Shown here: piece by piece, positions 12,802-24,830 of the stretch | Position numbering within the stretch: position 1 is the stretch's first letter | Layout: every line of letters begins with the position of its first letter | Assembly: GCF_030272615.1 (NCBI RefSeq) | Contig: NC_081414.1 | Coordinates: forward strand, 237,820,233 to 237,884,232 | Direction: 5' to 3' | Length of the DNA: 64,000 bases | Source: Cryptomeria japonica | Taxonomy: Eukaryota > Streptophyta > Pinopsida > Cupressales > Cupressaceae | Program-made: the position numbers and the translations under genes | Notes under the pieces: model-generated | What the model saw: the letters and a program-made list of their open reading frames with translations, nothing else | What the model was told of the DNA's origin: nothing | Database searches by the model: none

Positions 12802-14678
12802 GATGCGAGAGAGACATCCTGTGACACATCAGCTGCATGAGCAGTTGTCAGAGCTGGAGATAAATTGTGTATGAGTAGTTGGGTTATATGATATGATGCA
12901 CCTACCAGTGATTCAAACAAATTGCGGATTACTAACAACGCTGGCCGAGTGCTGGCACAATGAGACATGCTCCTTTCATTTGGTGATGGGAGAGATGACT
13001 GTGACACTGGAGGACATCTGGAGGATACTGCATATCCCGATTAAAGGGGAGCTCGTGATGTATGATCGCCACCTAGGGACGATAGTCATATATAAGATAT
13101 TTGTTGAGGATATATATTAAGGATGGCTTTGTGGTGTGGGAGGACATAGTAGCGCTATATGAGCCACTACCATCAGTACTAGTAGGTATTGTCAGGGGTT
13201 TGCTTTGCCCCGATCGACATTCGCATGGATTGGTCGTTGGGTGGGGCCAGGTATTAGAACAAATGGTGACAGAGGGGACCTTCTATTCATAGGGGCCATG
13301 TGTGTTGGCACACCTCTACATGGATTTGCATGAGGCAGTGTATTGAGAGAGTAGATCACTAGGTGTAGGGATCACTTTGTTACATATCTGGGCTTGGGAG
13401 CACTTGCCAGTAACATGAATGGTATGTATGAGGTTTAGGGCGATAGATCAGTGCTATGTATTTATGTATGGAGGTTTGATGACCCAACCCCATTTGGGGA
13501 AGTTAGATTTTTGGCGTCGGGCATTAGATGACTTAGATACTATCATATGGAGGTTGTACACTGATTGTGAGCCCTAGGATGATGATGGAGAGGCCTTACC
13601 GTATGTATATGTGACTCAATTTTTGATTGGCCGCACATCCCATATTATGGAGAGACAGTTGCCAGGGAGAGTGATGACAGTTTGGGCTGAGGAAAAGTAT
13701 GCCAAGGGATTTGGGGGAGTATGCATGGGTAGTGCGGTAGAGATTTTGGTGGGGGCCGATTTTACCCTATAATCAGGCCCTTGCGGAGTTCCGGACATTA
13801 TAGGTGAGACCATGGTGGATGAGGCTAGAGATTGCAGATGTAGGGGTGACAGAGGAGTATACACAGTATCGCGCCACTCATTCGATTCCATGGATCTTAG
13901 ATCTTGTAGATCCCATACCATCATTTGAGGATGACAGAGCACCGTGACAGGGGAGGAGGAGGAGATTAGGCAGGGGTGGTGGAGGTTTTAGAGGAGGAGG
14001 AGAAGGGGGAGGTGGTGGAGGGGGACGGTTATAGAGGAGAGGTAGAGGTGGGCAGCCTTTACGAGTGTCACAGGGTCCGTTGATACAGGGAGAAATGAGA
14101 GCAAGAGGGAGAGATGACAGTGGTGGAGAGAGTGGTGATGAGGTGATGGAGATGGGACATGGAGCCATAGGTAGTGGAGAGGAGCCGATGGAGATGGGAC
14201 AGGGAGCCATAAGTGGGGGAGAGGGAGACTTGCGAGATTTTATGATATTACAGTTGTAGACTCGCCTGACAACAACCAAGGCACAAATGGAGGATAGAGA
14301 TGTAGAGATTGCAGCCAGGGATGTCCAACTTTTTGCACGGGAGGCCGAGTTGATTGTAGTTGTGCGAGAGAGAGATGATGCAATGGATAGATTGAGGGAG
14401 CTATAGGATGGAGGGCAAGTTGTGGCGGGAGCACAAGGACAGGGTCTGACTGGGGAGGTGCTGAGGGAGATGTGGCGGGCTTAGAAGGAAATAGATTACT
14501 GGTGTGGATTATATGAGCAGGTGGTACCGAGTAGTCAGTGAGCAATGAGCTTTTCCCAGATACGGCGGACGGGATCAGAGCGGTCGCATAGGGGTCAGAG
14601 TAGCGGTGGTGTGATGGGTCCTCCTTGACGAGATGGTGAGGGTGTGGGGGAGAAACATCTGGCCAAAGTGTCATTTGA
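12802..14678 (+). pseudogene. Plant mobile domain (PMD/MAIN-like) gene, antisense in the Tat element
   Basis: The plus strand, opposite to gag-pol, encodes a PMD protein in pieces. The start used is ATG at 12,802 (MRERHPVTHQ). A stop is crossed after EINCV. Then come LPVIQTNCGLLTTLAECW and FHLVMGEMTVTLEDIWRIL, the best-conserved PMD block. A shift near 13,105 leads to GFVVWEDIVALYEPLPSVLV, LCPDRHSHGLVVGWG, GPCVLAHLYMDLHE, LLHIWAWEHLPVT and QCYVFMYGGLMTQPHLGKLD. Later frames give a glycine/arginine-rich stretch (about 13,960-14,110) and a probable coiled coil (about 14,287-14,400). Antisense extra ORFs, some with PMD, are known in Tat elements; their role there is unsettled. Several stops and shifts make this copy dead. 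The C-terminal end is approximate. Confidence 0.75.
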
Positions 14679-14689
14679 GGTTTTTCTAT

Positions 14690-15640
14690 GCATTGTTACA
14701 TTGTTATTAGACTGATACTTGGATGGCTCTTCCTAGCTGATATTTTGGACATCATTGTATTCTGATACATGTGTTCTTTTTTATGCGATATATGATGAGA
14801 TCTTAGTTTTGGTGATGATATGATATCTATCCATGTGATGATATGTTTTCTTTATGCATGATGATGATATGAGTTATGCTTAGATACATGATATGGAGAT
14901 GTTTACTTTCTAGATGTACATGTTGATGATATGATTTCTATATGTATGATATGAATGATTTGCTAACATGTGGATGTAGGTTAAGAGATGAATGTTTTGT
15001 AATGATATTACTATGATGAAATGATGATGATTTATGCTAAATGATGAGATTAGATAATGAATAATGATTATTTGATAGATAATACTGTATATGTTGAAAT
15101 GATGAGATAATGATATGAGTAAACTATTCCTTTTTTTTTTCCATTTTTTTAAAGATGAATCTAAATGAATGAAATGTTTATAAAAATGTGATATATGTGT
15201 TTAAATGAATGCACTAATGGATAAATGAATGCACTTTATGATGAATAAACAAATGCACTTAAATGAGTAAATGAATGGACTTAATAAATAAAATGAAACT
15301 AAATGATAATAAATGAATGCACTTAATGCAACTAAATGATAATGAATGTACTTTCACGAGTTAATGAAAGCAACTAAATGATAATGCCATTCCTACATGA
15401 TATATAAATGTCAAGTTGGTGAGAAAATGCTGATATGGAATGGAGATGTGAGATGATGTATCATAGAACTTCGTCGTGATTGTACCCAAGACAAAGTTTA
15501 TAGGCTTAACTTTCTCATAGAAACCTAAATTAATTGCATATGAATGACAGATATGAACAATGAATGAGCAAATGGATGGGTGATATGCAACAGAATGCAA
15601 TATAAACAAATGAGATAAAATGGTGATCCATGGTTTATTC
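14690..15640. repeat. Low-complexity ATG/GAT-rich tract and AATGAATGCACTTAA repeats
   Basis: From about 14,800 to 15,130 the sequence is dominated by ATGATGATATGAT variants. From about 15,190 to 15,370 an irregular unit of 18-30 bp containing AAATGAATGCACTTAATG recurs at least five times. This lies between the antisense gene and the pol 3' end, inside the Tat element. No gene is seen. Confidence 0.6.
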
Positions 15641-16470
15641 ATAGTGCTCAATTTTCATCATTGAGCATGGTAGTATCGATCTTGTCCGAGGTATCAAAAA
15701 CCACGGTTGAGCGTTTCACCTGTAAGCAAACATCGCAGACAAGGAAAGTTCCCCTCCATCGTGGTTCATGTACAAATGGTCGAGGTATACGTTGTATAGT
15801 CACTAAGCCATAGTGGTCCATGATTGTATTTTTGCATAGGATCACATAGCTTAGTGAACTTTCCACGTAGACACCATTAGTATATGCCCCAGAACTTCAT
15901 TGGAACAATCCGCAGACATCAAACAAACAAAGAAAAAGATACTAGGAACCATCATGGCTACTCTAATCACTTGTGGATATCCTGGAGTAGCGTAGGAACC
16001 TAATATAAAAAATTGACCAAGTGCTTATTAGCCAAACAAAATTTTCTTGTCAGATAAAATGTTACCACGTCTTGTTTGTGGGGAAGAATGCATCCTTGTG
16101 AAGATGGTTGTGTGTAGATGTTTTGATTGGTTGGTTGATTTGATAGGTGGTCATCGTTTGAGTAGCTCAAAATGTTATTTTGTGTCTTTTGCAATGTGTA
16201 TGTACAAGGAATATTATACTTTGCAATTGTTTTTTATTGATTTTGATGTTCTTGCCATGTTTTTGGATTTTTTGAATGTTGTAAATGTTTTTGGTATTAT
16301 CGTTAGGACATTTTTGCAAATGTTTTTGGGATTTTGCTGAGATTTTATGAATGTTTTTGGTATTATTTTAAGACGTTTTTGAATGAGAAAATCAATGAAT
16401 CACAAGCAATGGATAATCCACTCCCATCAATAGGTTAAGAACATTGCCCCCAGTTAGATGTCGCTATGAA
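15641..16470 (-). other. Tat 3' region with one unidentified ORF piece
   Basis: A 72-codon minus-strand ORF at 15,648-15,866 (MESSLSYVILCKNTIMDHYG and onward) precedes the low-complexity tract. I do not recognise it. It may be a remnant of pol read-through or of 3' untranslated sequence. The rest of the stretch is T-rich with no motif. Confidence 0.35.
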
Positions 16471-17874
16471 AGTGTAACGCGGGACACGTGAATTAATAAC
16501 CCAGATTGCAGATTAATAACAAGCTATGGTATAAATGATGGATGAATGGATGTGATTGCAACAAGTATGAAAGACAATGGAGCCATAGCCTTTACGAATG
16601 GCGCCTGTTTACCAGGTTTTCACCATCGTACTTACCCAAGGTGCCACCGGAGTGGTTTTCACCATTTGGATGAATGATTTTTCTTTACTATTTTCTTGAT
16701 TTTTGTATTTTTGTATTTTGTTCAGGACTGTTTTCTGAATGTTTTTGGTATTTTCTAATATTGGATGAGCCTGATGCTCTGCACAACTTATGTATGAAAC
16801 CTTTTGAGATGCATGTTGTTGATCGGATCTGCTAGTGGTTCTCCATCTAAAGTTGCTAACTGATATGCCCCAGACTCGAAGACGACAGTGATGACATATG
16901 ATCCCAGCCAATTGGATTCAAATTTGCCCCGATGTTCTTTGTTTGGTTGATTGCGAGGATTCTCCCTGAGAAAAAGATCTCCTACAAATGTGCAAGGTTT
17001 GACCCTATGATTGTAGCTTTTTCTCATGTGCTACTGATAAGCTTTTAGGTGGTTGTAGGCAGCTTGTCTCTTTTCATCAAGCAATTCCAAGTCTTGCAGA
17101 CGTGAGACTCGATATTCTTCATCATTTATTAGATTATGCAAGGAGACCGACAAAGATGGTAATTCAACCTCAATAGGCAAGATGGCTTCTTCTCCATAAA
17201 CAAATGAATAGGGGGTTGCGCCTGTAGGGGTTTGAATGCTAGTTCGATATGCCCATAGTGCTGGATTCAAACGAATGTGCCAATCATGACCAACATCATT
17301 TACTATCTTTTTGAGGATCCTTAATATATTCTTGTTGGATGCTTCTACTTGACCATTGCCTTGTGGGTAATATGGGGTGGAAAAATGGTGTTGGATATGA
17401 AACTTCTCATAGAGTTCACAGACATCTTGATTTTTGAAAGGGAGTATGTTATCTGTGATGATGGACATGGATACCCCATACTGGTAGATGATGTAATTGA
17501 GGCAATATGCTTGTTAGTGACTTGGGTGAGTGGAATGACTTCGATCCACTTGGTGAAGTACTCTATGGCGGTAATGATAAATTTATGACCATTGGATGAA
17601 GATGGATGGATTTACCCACAAGGTCAAGTCCCCATTGACAAAAGGGCCATGGTGTTGTGATAGGTTGTAATTCCTATGCTGGGGCATGTATCAGATCTCT
17701 GTGAACTTGACACTTCTTGCACTTTCTAACAAAGTAGTAGGAGTCTTTTCCCATGGAGGGCCAATAGTATCCAGCTTGCATGATTTTCTTTGCTAGTGAA
17801 GGACCGCTTGAGTGAGCCCCACATATTCCTTCATGTACCTCTTCCAAGGCTTTTGTTATCTCATCTTGTTCCAA
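16471..17874 (-). pseudogene. Tat integrase, frameshifted
   Basis: This is the 3' part of pol, which inserts the cDNA into the genome. An N-terminal HHCC finger is visible at 17,674-17,874: EVHEGICGAH, then KCKKCQVH. The catalytic triad follows in separate frames: GLDLVG near 17,610, ITDNILPF at about 17,455 and GNGQVEASNK near 17,350. The core continues as WAYRTSIQTPTGATPYSFVY. A C-terminal RENPRNQPNK..GSYVI..GAYQL stretch ends NNMHLKRFHT at 16,788. A basic tail containing VKTTPVAPWVSTMVKTW may extend to about 16,470. Stops and at least three frameshifts make it inactive. Confidence 0.85.
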
Positions 17875-17907
17875 ACATCAAAGGAGAGTACCATCAAGAC
17901 TTTGTTT

Positions 17908-20730
17908 TTATAGGGTTTTGACAACGATGGTGTATCGAGCGATTTGGCAGATAAAGGTTTTTTGTTGGTTGTTTGATTGGTTAGGGGGAAGTATGTGGTC
18001 ACGTAGGTAAGTGAAAAACTCAATGTACCATGGGGAGTCAGAACCGATAAGGTGACATATCATTTCAGATTCAGGGATATCAGAAGTGGGGATCCAAAGT
18101 TGTTCTACCAAGAACTCATAGCGTGTCGAATTTTGTGGAAGATCTAGGAGAGATGCAATTGTAGCTATTGCGTCGACAGCTCAATTCTGATCTCTTGGTA
18201 CTTGATCAAATGTGATAGTTGTAAATGATTCTTTGAAACTATCCACCATCCTTTTGTATGGCATGAGCTTATCATCCTTTGTTTGGTATTCATCAGTGAT
18301 TTGTCAGATGACCAGCCGGGAATCTCCATATACTTGTAGCTCTTTTAAATTCCATTGTATGGCCAATCTGAGTCCTGTGATCAAGGCCTCATATTCTCCT
18401 ATATTATTTGTGCATGGGAAAGTGAGTCTGTAGGACTTCGGGATACTATCACCTTGAGGTGTGATAAAAATAATACCTACCCCCGAGCCATGTCTGGTGT
18501 ATGAGCCATCAAAATATAGCTTCCAGGGTTGTGTAGCTGTGATCATGAAAATTTCTTCATCCACAAAGTTGGAAATAAGAGGATGGTCGCCTTTGAGGGA
18601 TGCATCAACCAACTGATATGCAATAGCCTGTCCCTTGATAGCTTTACGGTCCACATACTCAATATCAAATTCACTCAGAATCATAACCCATTTGGCCAAG
18701 TGGCCTGTCAATGTTTCCTTACTGAGTAGGTACTTGAGTGGATCTATCTTGTCAATATGTTGTACTTTATGCGTTAACATGTAGTGCCTTAATTTGGTGG
18801 CTGCCAAGATAACTGCTAAGAAAGATCGCTCAATAGGTGTGTAATTGAGTTCATAGCCTACCAATGTTCGAGAGATGTAGTAGAAATCACACTCTTTTCC
18901 TTCCACATTATGTTGTGCAAGCAATACTCCTAATGTCGTGGTTGTAGCTAAAATGTATAACAATATAGATCTGCTTGGATCTGGTGGAATCAACAATGGT
19001 GTATTCATGGGGTAGTCTTTAAGCATTTGTAATGCTTGCTGCCATTTTGCATCCCATTGAAAGCATATATTTTTGTGTAACAGATGGGTGAAGGGATAAC
19101 ATTTATCAGCCAATTGTGCAATGAACCACCGAATGGATTTTAGTCGCCCTTGTAATGTCCTTAGCTGACTGATATTCTTTGGAGGTGGCATGTCTATGAT
19201 TGCCTTGACTTTCGCAGAATCTAACTCAATACCTTTACTTGAGACAATGTATCCTAAGAGCTTCCCGGAAGTTACTCCAAAGACACATTTCTTTGGATTG
19301 AGATGGACTCGGTATTGTTCCAATTTGTTGAAGATTTTATCCAATACTGCAATATGACCCTCTCTTGTTAATGATTTAGCTAGTAAATCATCCACATAAT
19401 CTTCCATTATTGTGTGCATCATATCGTGGAAGATGGTAATCATGGCTCTTTGATATGTTGCCCCTGCATTCTTTAGACCAAATGGCATTACATTCCAACA
19501 GTATGTTCCCCATGGACATGTGAAAGCAGTTTTGTGTTGATCCTCTGGAGCACTTTTAATCTGGTTGTATCCTGAAAAGCCATCCATAAGAGAAAGCATC
19601 ACATGACCTGCTATTAGATCGACAATCATGTTGATGTTTGGTAAGGGAAAGTCATCTTTAGGACATGCCTTGTTTAAATCTGTGAAATCCGTATAGATAC
19701 AGATGCCCCCATTAGGTTTTCCAATAGGGACAATATTGGAGATCCACTCTGCATAATCAGTTGGTCTGATGAAACAAGCATCCAAGAGCTTTTTAAGTTC
19801 AACCTTTACAAGAACGACAATTTGTGGGTGCATCTTTCTAAGCTTTTGTTTGACAGGTTTAGCTCCTTTGGCTATAGTTAGGTGATGCACGACCAAATCT
19901 AGATCTAAGCCAGGCATGTCTGCATAAGACAATGCAAAGTTGATTTGGCATTTTTGGAAGAATTCCACAAATTTTGGTTGTTCTTTAGGAGTTAATAGAG
20001 ATGCCAAAAGTATTTTGTGAGGAGTCTCAAGGGTCCCCACATTGAATTCTTTTGTTTCTTCTATTAGGATGCTTGATCTCTCATGATTTGTACTAAAGGG
20101 GAGGATGCCAAACCTTTCATCCTCAGGTGCCTCGGGGAGGTTTTCAGCTTTGGATACGCTCTTTGTTTTTACTCTTTTGGGATCAAAAAGTGTCATCGTG
20201 TGGTTTTCACTAGAAGATCCATGCTTTATTGTAATATTTTTGCAGCTGAAAGGTTTGGCATCTGCCCCAAAGTATGTTGCGCTATTAAGTTCAGTGGCAA
20301 ACCTAGCTTTTTTATCCTCGCTTGGTATGTTATCCCGTAATTCTAGAAAGTCTGTGAGTGCCTCATCATTTTGGAAATGGTCAAGGCATGGGGGATTTGG
20401 CTGGTTCCATTCAATGAGTTCAGGATGAATGATAGGCATTACTTCATCGATTAAGTTGAGTTTGTAGGAGGCATCAGTGAGGGTTAATATAGAGGCATGA
20501 AGTTCATCGATGGTACTCTCCTTGTCAGATTCGGGTGTAGGATTTGATGTAGGGCCTGTGGAAGTTTCTTCTAGCTCAGGAACCCAAAAAATTTTAATCC
20601 ATGCTTCTCCATAAACTGGTATATCCTTACGAGGTGGAGGAGGTGAGGTTTCTTGCTCGTCTGAAGTATTTAAATGCACTGAATCCCATTCCCACTCATG
20701 TGAGTCTATCTTAGAATCACTCTCTAGCAT
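17908..20730 (-). pseudogene. Tat pol: RT, RNase H and archaeal-type RNase H
   Basis: The core is an uninterrupted 808-codon frame (20,730-18,304). It is not a true start: in-frame pol continues upstream through a stop. RT spans about residues 295-520, with the first catalytic Asp in LMDGFSGYNQ (383) and YVDD at 445-448. The gypsy RNase H is about 585-710; its first catalytic Asp seems lost (LYILATTTTLG), while IERSFLA keeps the Glu. A second RNase H starts near 736: LYFDGSYTRHGSGVG, NNIGEYEALITGL, VYGDSRLVI. This duplicate is diagnostic of Tat. A stop falls just after SRLVI; the domain end and a linker continue at 18,303-17,908 with further stops. Length and the intact RT motif suggest decay was slow. 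Confidence 0.92.
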
Positions 20731-21213
20731 TTGATTACTGTACCAAGCTGGGATATAATTTTAATTGAATAGTGCAGTAGTTACTGGCTTATGTACTTTT
20801 GGAGGTGGGATTGTTGGTGTTGGTGTTGTTGGTGCTAATGGTGGGATTGTTGGTGTTGTCGATATAGTCAAGGATTGCATCCTTGGAGTAATTGGTTGAT
20901 ACACAAATTTGTTGGGTTTTCATTTGAATCAAAGCTTAGGAACATATTCTCTTTGAAAACCTACTCCAGTTTTATCTCTTGGTTTCAACTCAAGTTGTAA
21001 GCGCTCTTGTCATCCTTGCTTGTAAGGTTCCAAATCACTATGGCCATCATAGCCCATTCTTTGCATTATAGTGAAGCCTTTGCCATATTTGTCAGCGAGG
21101 AGCTTAGCCTTCGGGATTTATTTGTTGAGAGGGTTCATGTAGATCCATTCTACCAAGTCTTCATCCATGGTTTCCTCCTCTTGACTTTTACCAAGGGTGA
21201 ATTGTGCCAAAGT

Positions 21214-21843
21214 TTAATTTCTTTTGGCCAGTGGTGATTGAAGTAAACCTTGGGGTTTTCCATGAGTCTTAGGGGAAGTGAGTAACTGTCTAACACAAAA
21301 GAGTTGGCTAAGATTATATTCACCAGGACCTTCCTCAGCCATTTTCATTTTTAATTTCTCTTGTTTTGGTATAGGGGTTGTTAAGTTGGAAAGAGAGGTT
21401 GGATTAACATATGATGAGGAAGGGATAGCTTCCCTATTGTTAGGTACGGTGGTCTCTGGTTGATGGTAAATATTATTACAATATGCAAATGGATTAGCAT
21501 CACCGAGGATTGTAATTTCTACCCCATTATGTGGAAACTTGATACATTGGTGATAAGTGGATGGGATGACTTGCATGGCATGTATCCAAGGTCTCCCTAA
21601 CAAGAGATTGTATGGAAAAGGAAGGTCTAGAACTTGGAAAACTATATGCTTGACCACTGGCCCAACCCTGATGGGCAATATAACAACTCCTGTGGAAGAA
21701 AGTTTTGCATCATCATATGTTTTGATGGTTATTTTCTTCCTGACATCCATTGATTCTGCTGCATAACCCAATGTTGTGACTAACTACAAGGTGCATATGT
21801 TTAAGCTGGATCCATTGTCAATCAAGACTCACTTGGTTCTATG
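21214..21843 (-). pseudogene. Tat aspartic protease region
   Basis: The active-site segment VLIDNGSSLNIC is readable at about 21,830-21,795, just after two stops. It is followed by LGYAAESMDVRKK, GVVILPIRVGP, and the conserved LLLGRPWIHAMQVIPSTYHQ with CIKFPH. This is the retropepsin that would mature Gag and Pol. It sits between the Gag linker and RT, as expected. The region is broken at its 5' side by stops; 21,771-21,214 is open. Confidence 0.8.
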
Positions 21844-23880
21844 TTAGTTTACGAGCCCTTCAATATGGAGGGAGGCATTATGGGGTTGTTGGAAGGATGT
21901 GTTGTCACTTTCGATAAAAGTGAGACATGGTGATGACTTTAGACTATCAACCATGGCTTGAAACTGATTTGTGTTGAGGTTGGCAGGGACAGACGCTTCT
22001 TGGAGAGCTTGGTCCAAGATTGTTTTATGTGAGGGAGATAAGCGTAAAAGCTCTAATATGGATATGAGGGTTGGTGTCTTATCCAATTTCTCTACAAGAT
22101 TATATTGTTTGGGGAGGGGTGTCATTCCTTGTGGTGTCGCTCGAATAGTAATCTTTCTACGACGTGTAACAACGTTGCATGTAGGATTTTGATTTTTTAT
22201 GGGAAGAGTTGGAACTTGTTCATCTGCATCATAAAGGTGATTCACAATATAATTGTATGAGGCTTGTGTGTAATTGGTTGTGGTATCTGTGTTTCTCTCT
22301 GAGGTGGAAGGACCCCTTTGATCATGTGATGGAAGTGGATTCTTGAACATTAAGTGATCATCATTGGATGTTTTTGGGTCATGTCCCTCAATTTTGATTT
22401 CTCCCCTATCAATAAGATCTTGAACAAGATCTTTTAGCCGATGGAAATTGCTTGTTTTATGCCCTCTTCCTTGGTGAAATTCACAATGTTAGTGATCTTG
22501 CAACCATGGAGGCTTGACTTGAGGCTCATAATTGGATGTTTTTGGTAAGGTCACAAGATTGGAGGATATTAATTGGTGTAAGATTATCTCGACAGATTCC
22601 CCTAAGGGTGTATATGTGCATTTTGGATTGTACTTTTGTTGTTTTTGTTTTGGTTCCTCTTGTTGTGTATTTCAAACTTGATTTTGTGGATTATTGATGG
22701 TGTTGTTGTTAGGAGGGGGATTTTGTCCTGCAAACCTAACCACAGGTTGCACAATTTTCATTGCTCTTGCGTTCACTATCTCGTCATTGACAACGTTCTT
22801 GTTTTTGTTCCAAAATTTTGATTCGTCGCTATTATAATGTGGATGAGGACCATCTTTAAGTTTGTTATAAATTTTGATAAGTCCCTTTTTGATGAGGGCT
22901 CTTTCACATTTGAGCCCTTGAGTTATCATTTCTTCAAAGGATTATGTGCCCTTCATATCCAAATGAAATTCCATTTCATCATTTAAGTTTGAAATGAAAA
23001 TTTCCACTAATTCTTGCTTAGGTAGATGAAGGGAGTGTCTGCTAGACAGTTGTCTCCGCCATTGTAGGAAAGTTGAGAACAACTCCCCTGATTTTTGTTT
23101 TGTGTTGCACAAATCTGCCATGGTGAGGTCACGTTCTATGTTGTGTGCATAATGAGCAATAAATTTTCGGACCAATTCTTCAAATGTTCTAATACCATCC
23201 GGCAGTCATGAAAACCATTGTGTGGTTGTGCCTCCCAAACTTTGAGGAAAGAGGGACATCAAATATGTGTCCTCATAAGCCACCTCTAAGCAAGCAAAGT
23301 GAAATTTTCGCACATGGTCCTTAGGGTCTCCTTTGCCTCTATATTTTTCAAATTTGGGTGTTTCGAACCCTCATCGAAAAGGTGGCATAAGCATGTTCCT
23401 ATCAAATGGATATGGGCAAATGTCGTTAAGTGAGAATCGATTGGTCTTCACACCATTGTTCAGTTGTTGGGCGAGATTTTCTACTTGTTGCCTCAACATG
23501 TCTATTTCTGAAGGAGGGGGAGGTGGAGGATTCCCTTGATGATTAGGGTCATAACCGAAATAGTCTCTACCTCCTCCACCATCGTGATGGATATTTTTCT
23601 TGGATTTTTATCGTAATTGTGTTGTATCAAAATTAGAGGGAAGTTTGGCACCCTCTTGAGCGAGTCTCAAGAAATGAGCATTTGCATTATTTCTAAGAAT
23701 TTCATCAAAGAATTTGTTGAATTTTGGATTATGTTGTGCTCTTTCTAATTCTTCCGGAGTTGGAGTGCTAGGATCTTCATCATCAGTGCCTCTTCCAAAG
23801 GCCTCATGAAAATCGTTGAGGTTTTCATCCTCCTCTTCAATTTCTGGTTATCGATTTCTCATTGATCTTGTTTGAGCCAT
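21844..23880 (-). pseudogene. Tat gag, with several stops
   Basis: This is the capsid/nucleocapsid gene. The start is ATG at 23,880 (MAQTRSMRNR). An acidic N-terminus and a Pro-rich stretch lead into the retrotransposon Gag domain: FEKYRGKGDPKDHVRKFHFA, MSLFPQSLGGTTTQWF, then TFEELVRKFIAHYAHNIERD. The zinc knuckle near 22,480 reads CEFHQGRGHKTSNF, with the final Cys changed to Phe. A linker with YNLVEKLDKTPTLISILELL joins protease. In-frame stops occur after RNR, QLR, PFR, QWFS and KGT. Each can be explained by a C-to-T change in CGA or CAA. The frame is otherwise well kept over more than 900 nt. Confidence 0.85.
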
Positions 23881-24433
23881 GGTTTTTAAAAGTTGATGTT
23901 GTGAAAATGACTATGAGGTGGTGATGAAAGGGTTGATGGAAGACAGGTTTTGTGAAATTTTTGGTGGAAAATAGATCTCTAATACTAAAGGTTGGATGTC
24001 AACAGAGTTCTTTGTGAATTGCTTTTTTTTGTCTTTTTCAACAATTTGATGTGATGAGGTATAGCAAGGTTTGAGATGTGTTATAATCCAAGATACCTAG
24101 TAATGAGAGGATGCACTCATAAACTAGTTTTAACCTATCTAGATGTAAAGAAATGCCTCTTAGGATGATTGATCCTAGATGTAGAGACACCCTAAAATGA
24201 TTTGTTGGTTTGTTTAAGTAATATCTAAAAGGACTAAGGACAAGACCTCTTTGTGTTGAGAGTTGAGTGAATTTGTGATGTTTGGATGTGCAAGTGGATA
24301 GGATATGTCTCAATAAAAATCTTCCGTTATGAAGGGGTTTTTTTCTTTTTCCTCTCTTATAGGTGTTGGTGGTTCCTCTCGAACTTCATTGTATGTGATA
24401 CAAATTTTAGGAAAGAAAATTGATCTTGCCCGA

Positions 24434-24830
24434 TTTGTTCTTTCGATAATCCAAATCTCTATACTGAGTGAAAGCTCTATTGCTCAAAGGCTCTTTGTCA
24501 AATTCATTGGATTTTCCCTGAAGGTACAAGTGCATATGACACAAGAATACTCTATGTGAGAGAAAGAGTTGTCTATTGATATAGAGAAAAAAAAAATTCT
24601 TGATAAGAGCCCTTGAACCAAGTTCTTGCCCCCTTTGTTCTTTCGATAATCAAAAGCTCTATACTGAGTGAAAGCTCTATTGCTCAAAGGCTCTTTGTCA
24701 AATTCGTTGGATTTTCCCTGAAGGTATAAGCGAATATGACACAAGAATACTCTATGTGAGAGAAAGAGTTGTCTATTGATATAGAGAAATTTCCTTTTCT
24801 TGATAAGAGCCCTTGAACCAAGTTGTCTCT
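24434..24830. repeat. 200-bp tandem duplication in the Tat leader
   Basis: Two adjacent copies begin TTTGTTCTTTCGATAAT at 24,434 and 24,634. Each contains GAGTGAAAGCTCTATTGCTC and ends TTGATAAGAGCCCTTGAACC. Few differences separate them, so the duplication is younger than most decay in this element. Confidence 0.85.

Noticed and set aside
13878-14279. Proline-rich minus-strand ORF of 133 codons
   Set aside because: It is the complement of the Gly/Arg-rich segment of the mobile-domain pseudogene.
20083-20428. Overlapping plus-strand ORFs of 85 and 107 codons
   Set aside because: They are opposite the intact Tat RT-RNase H frame and show no family motif.
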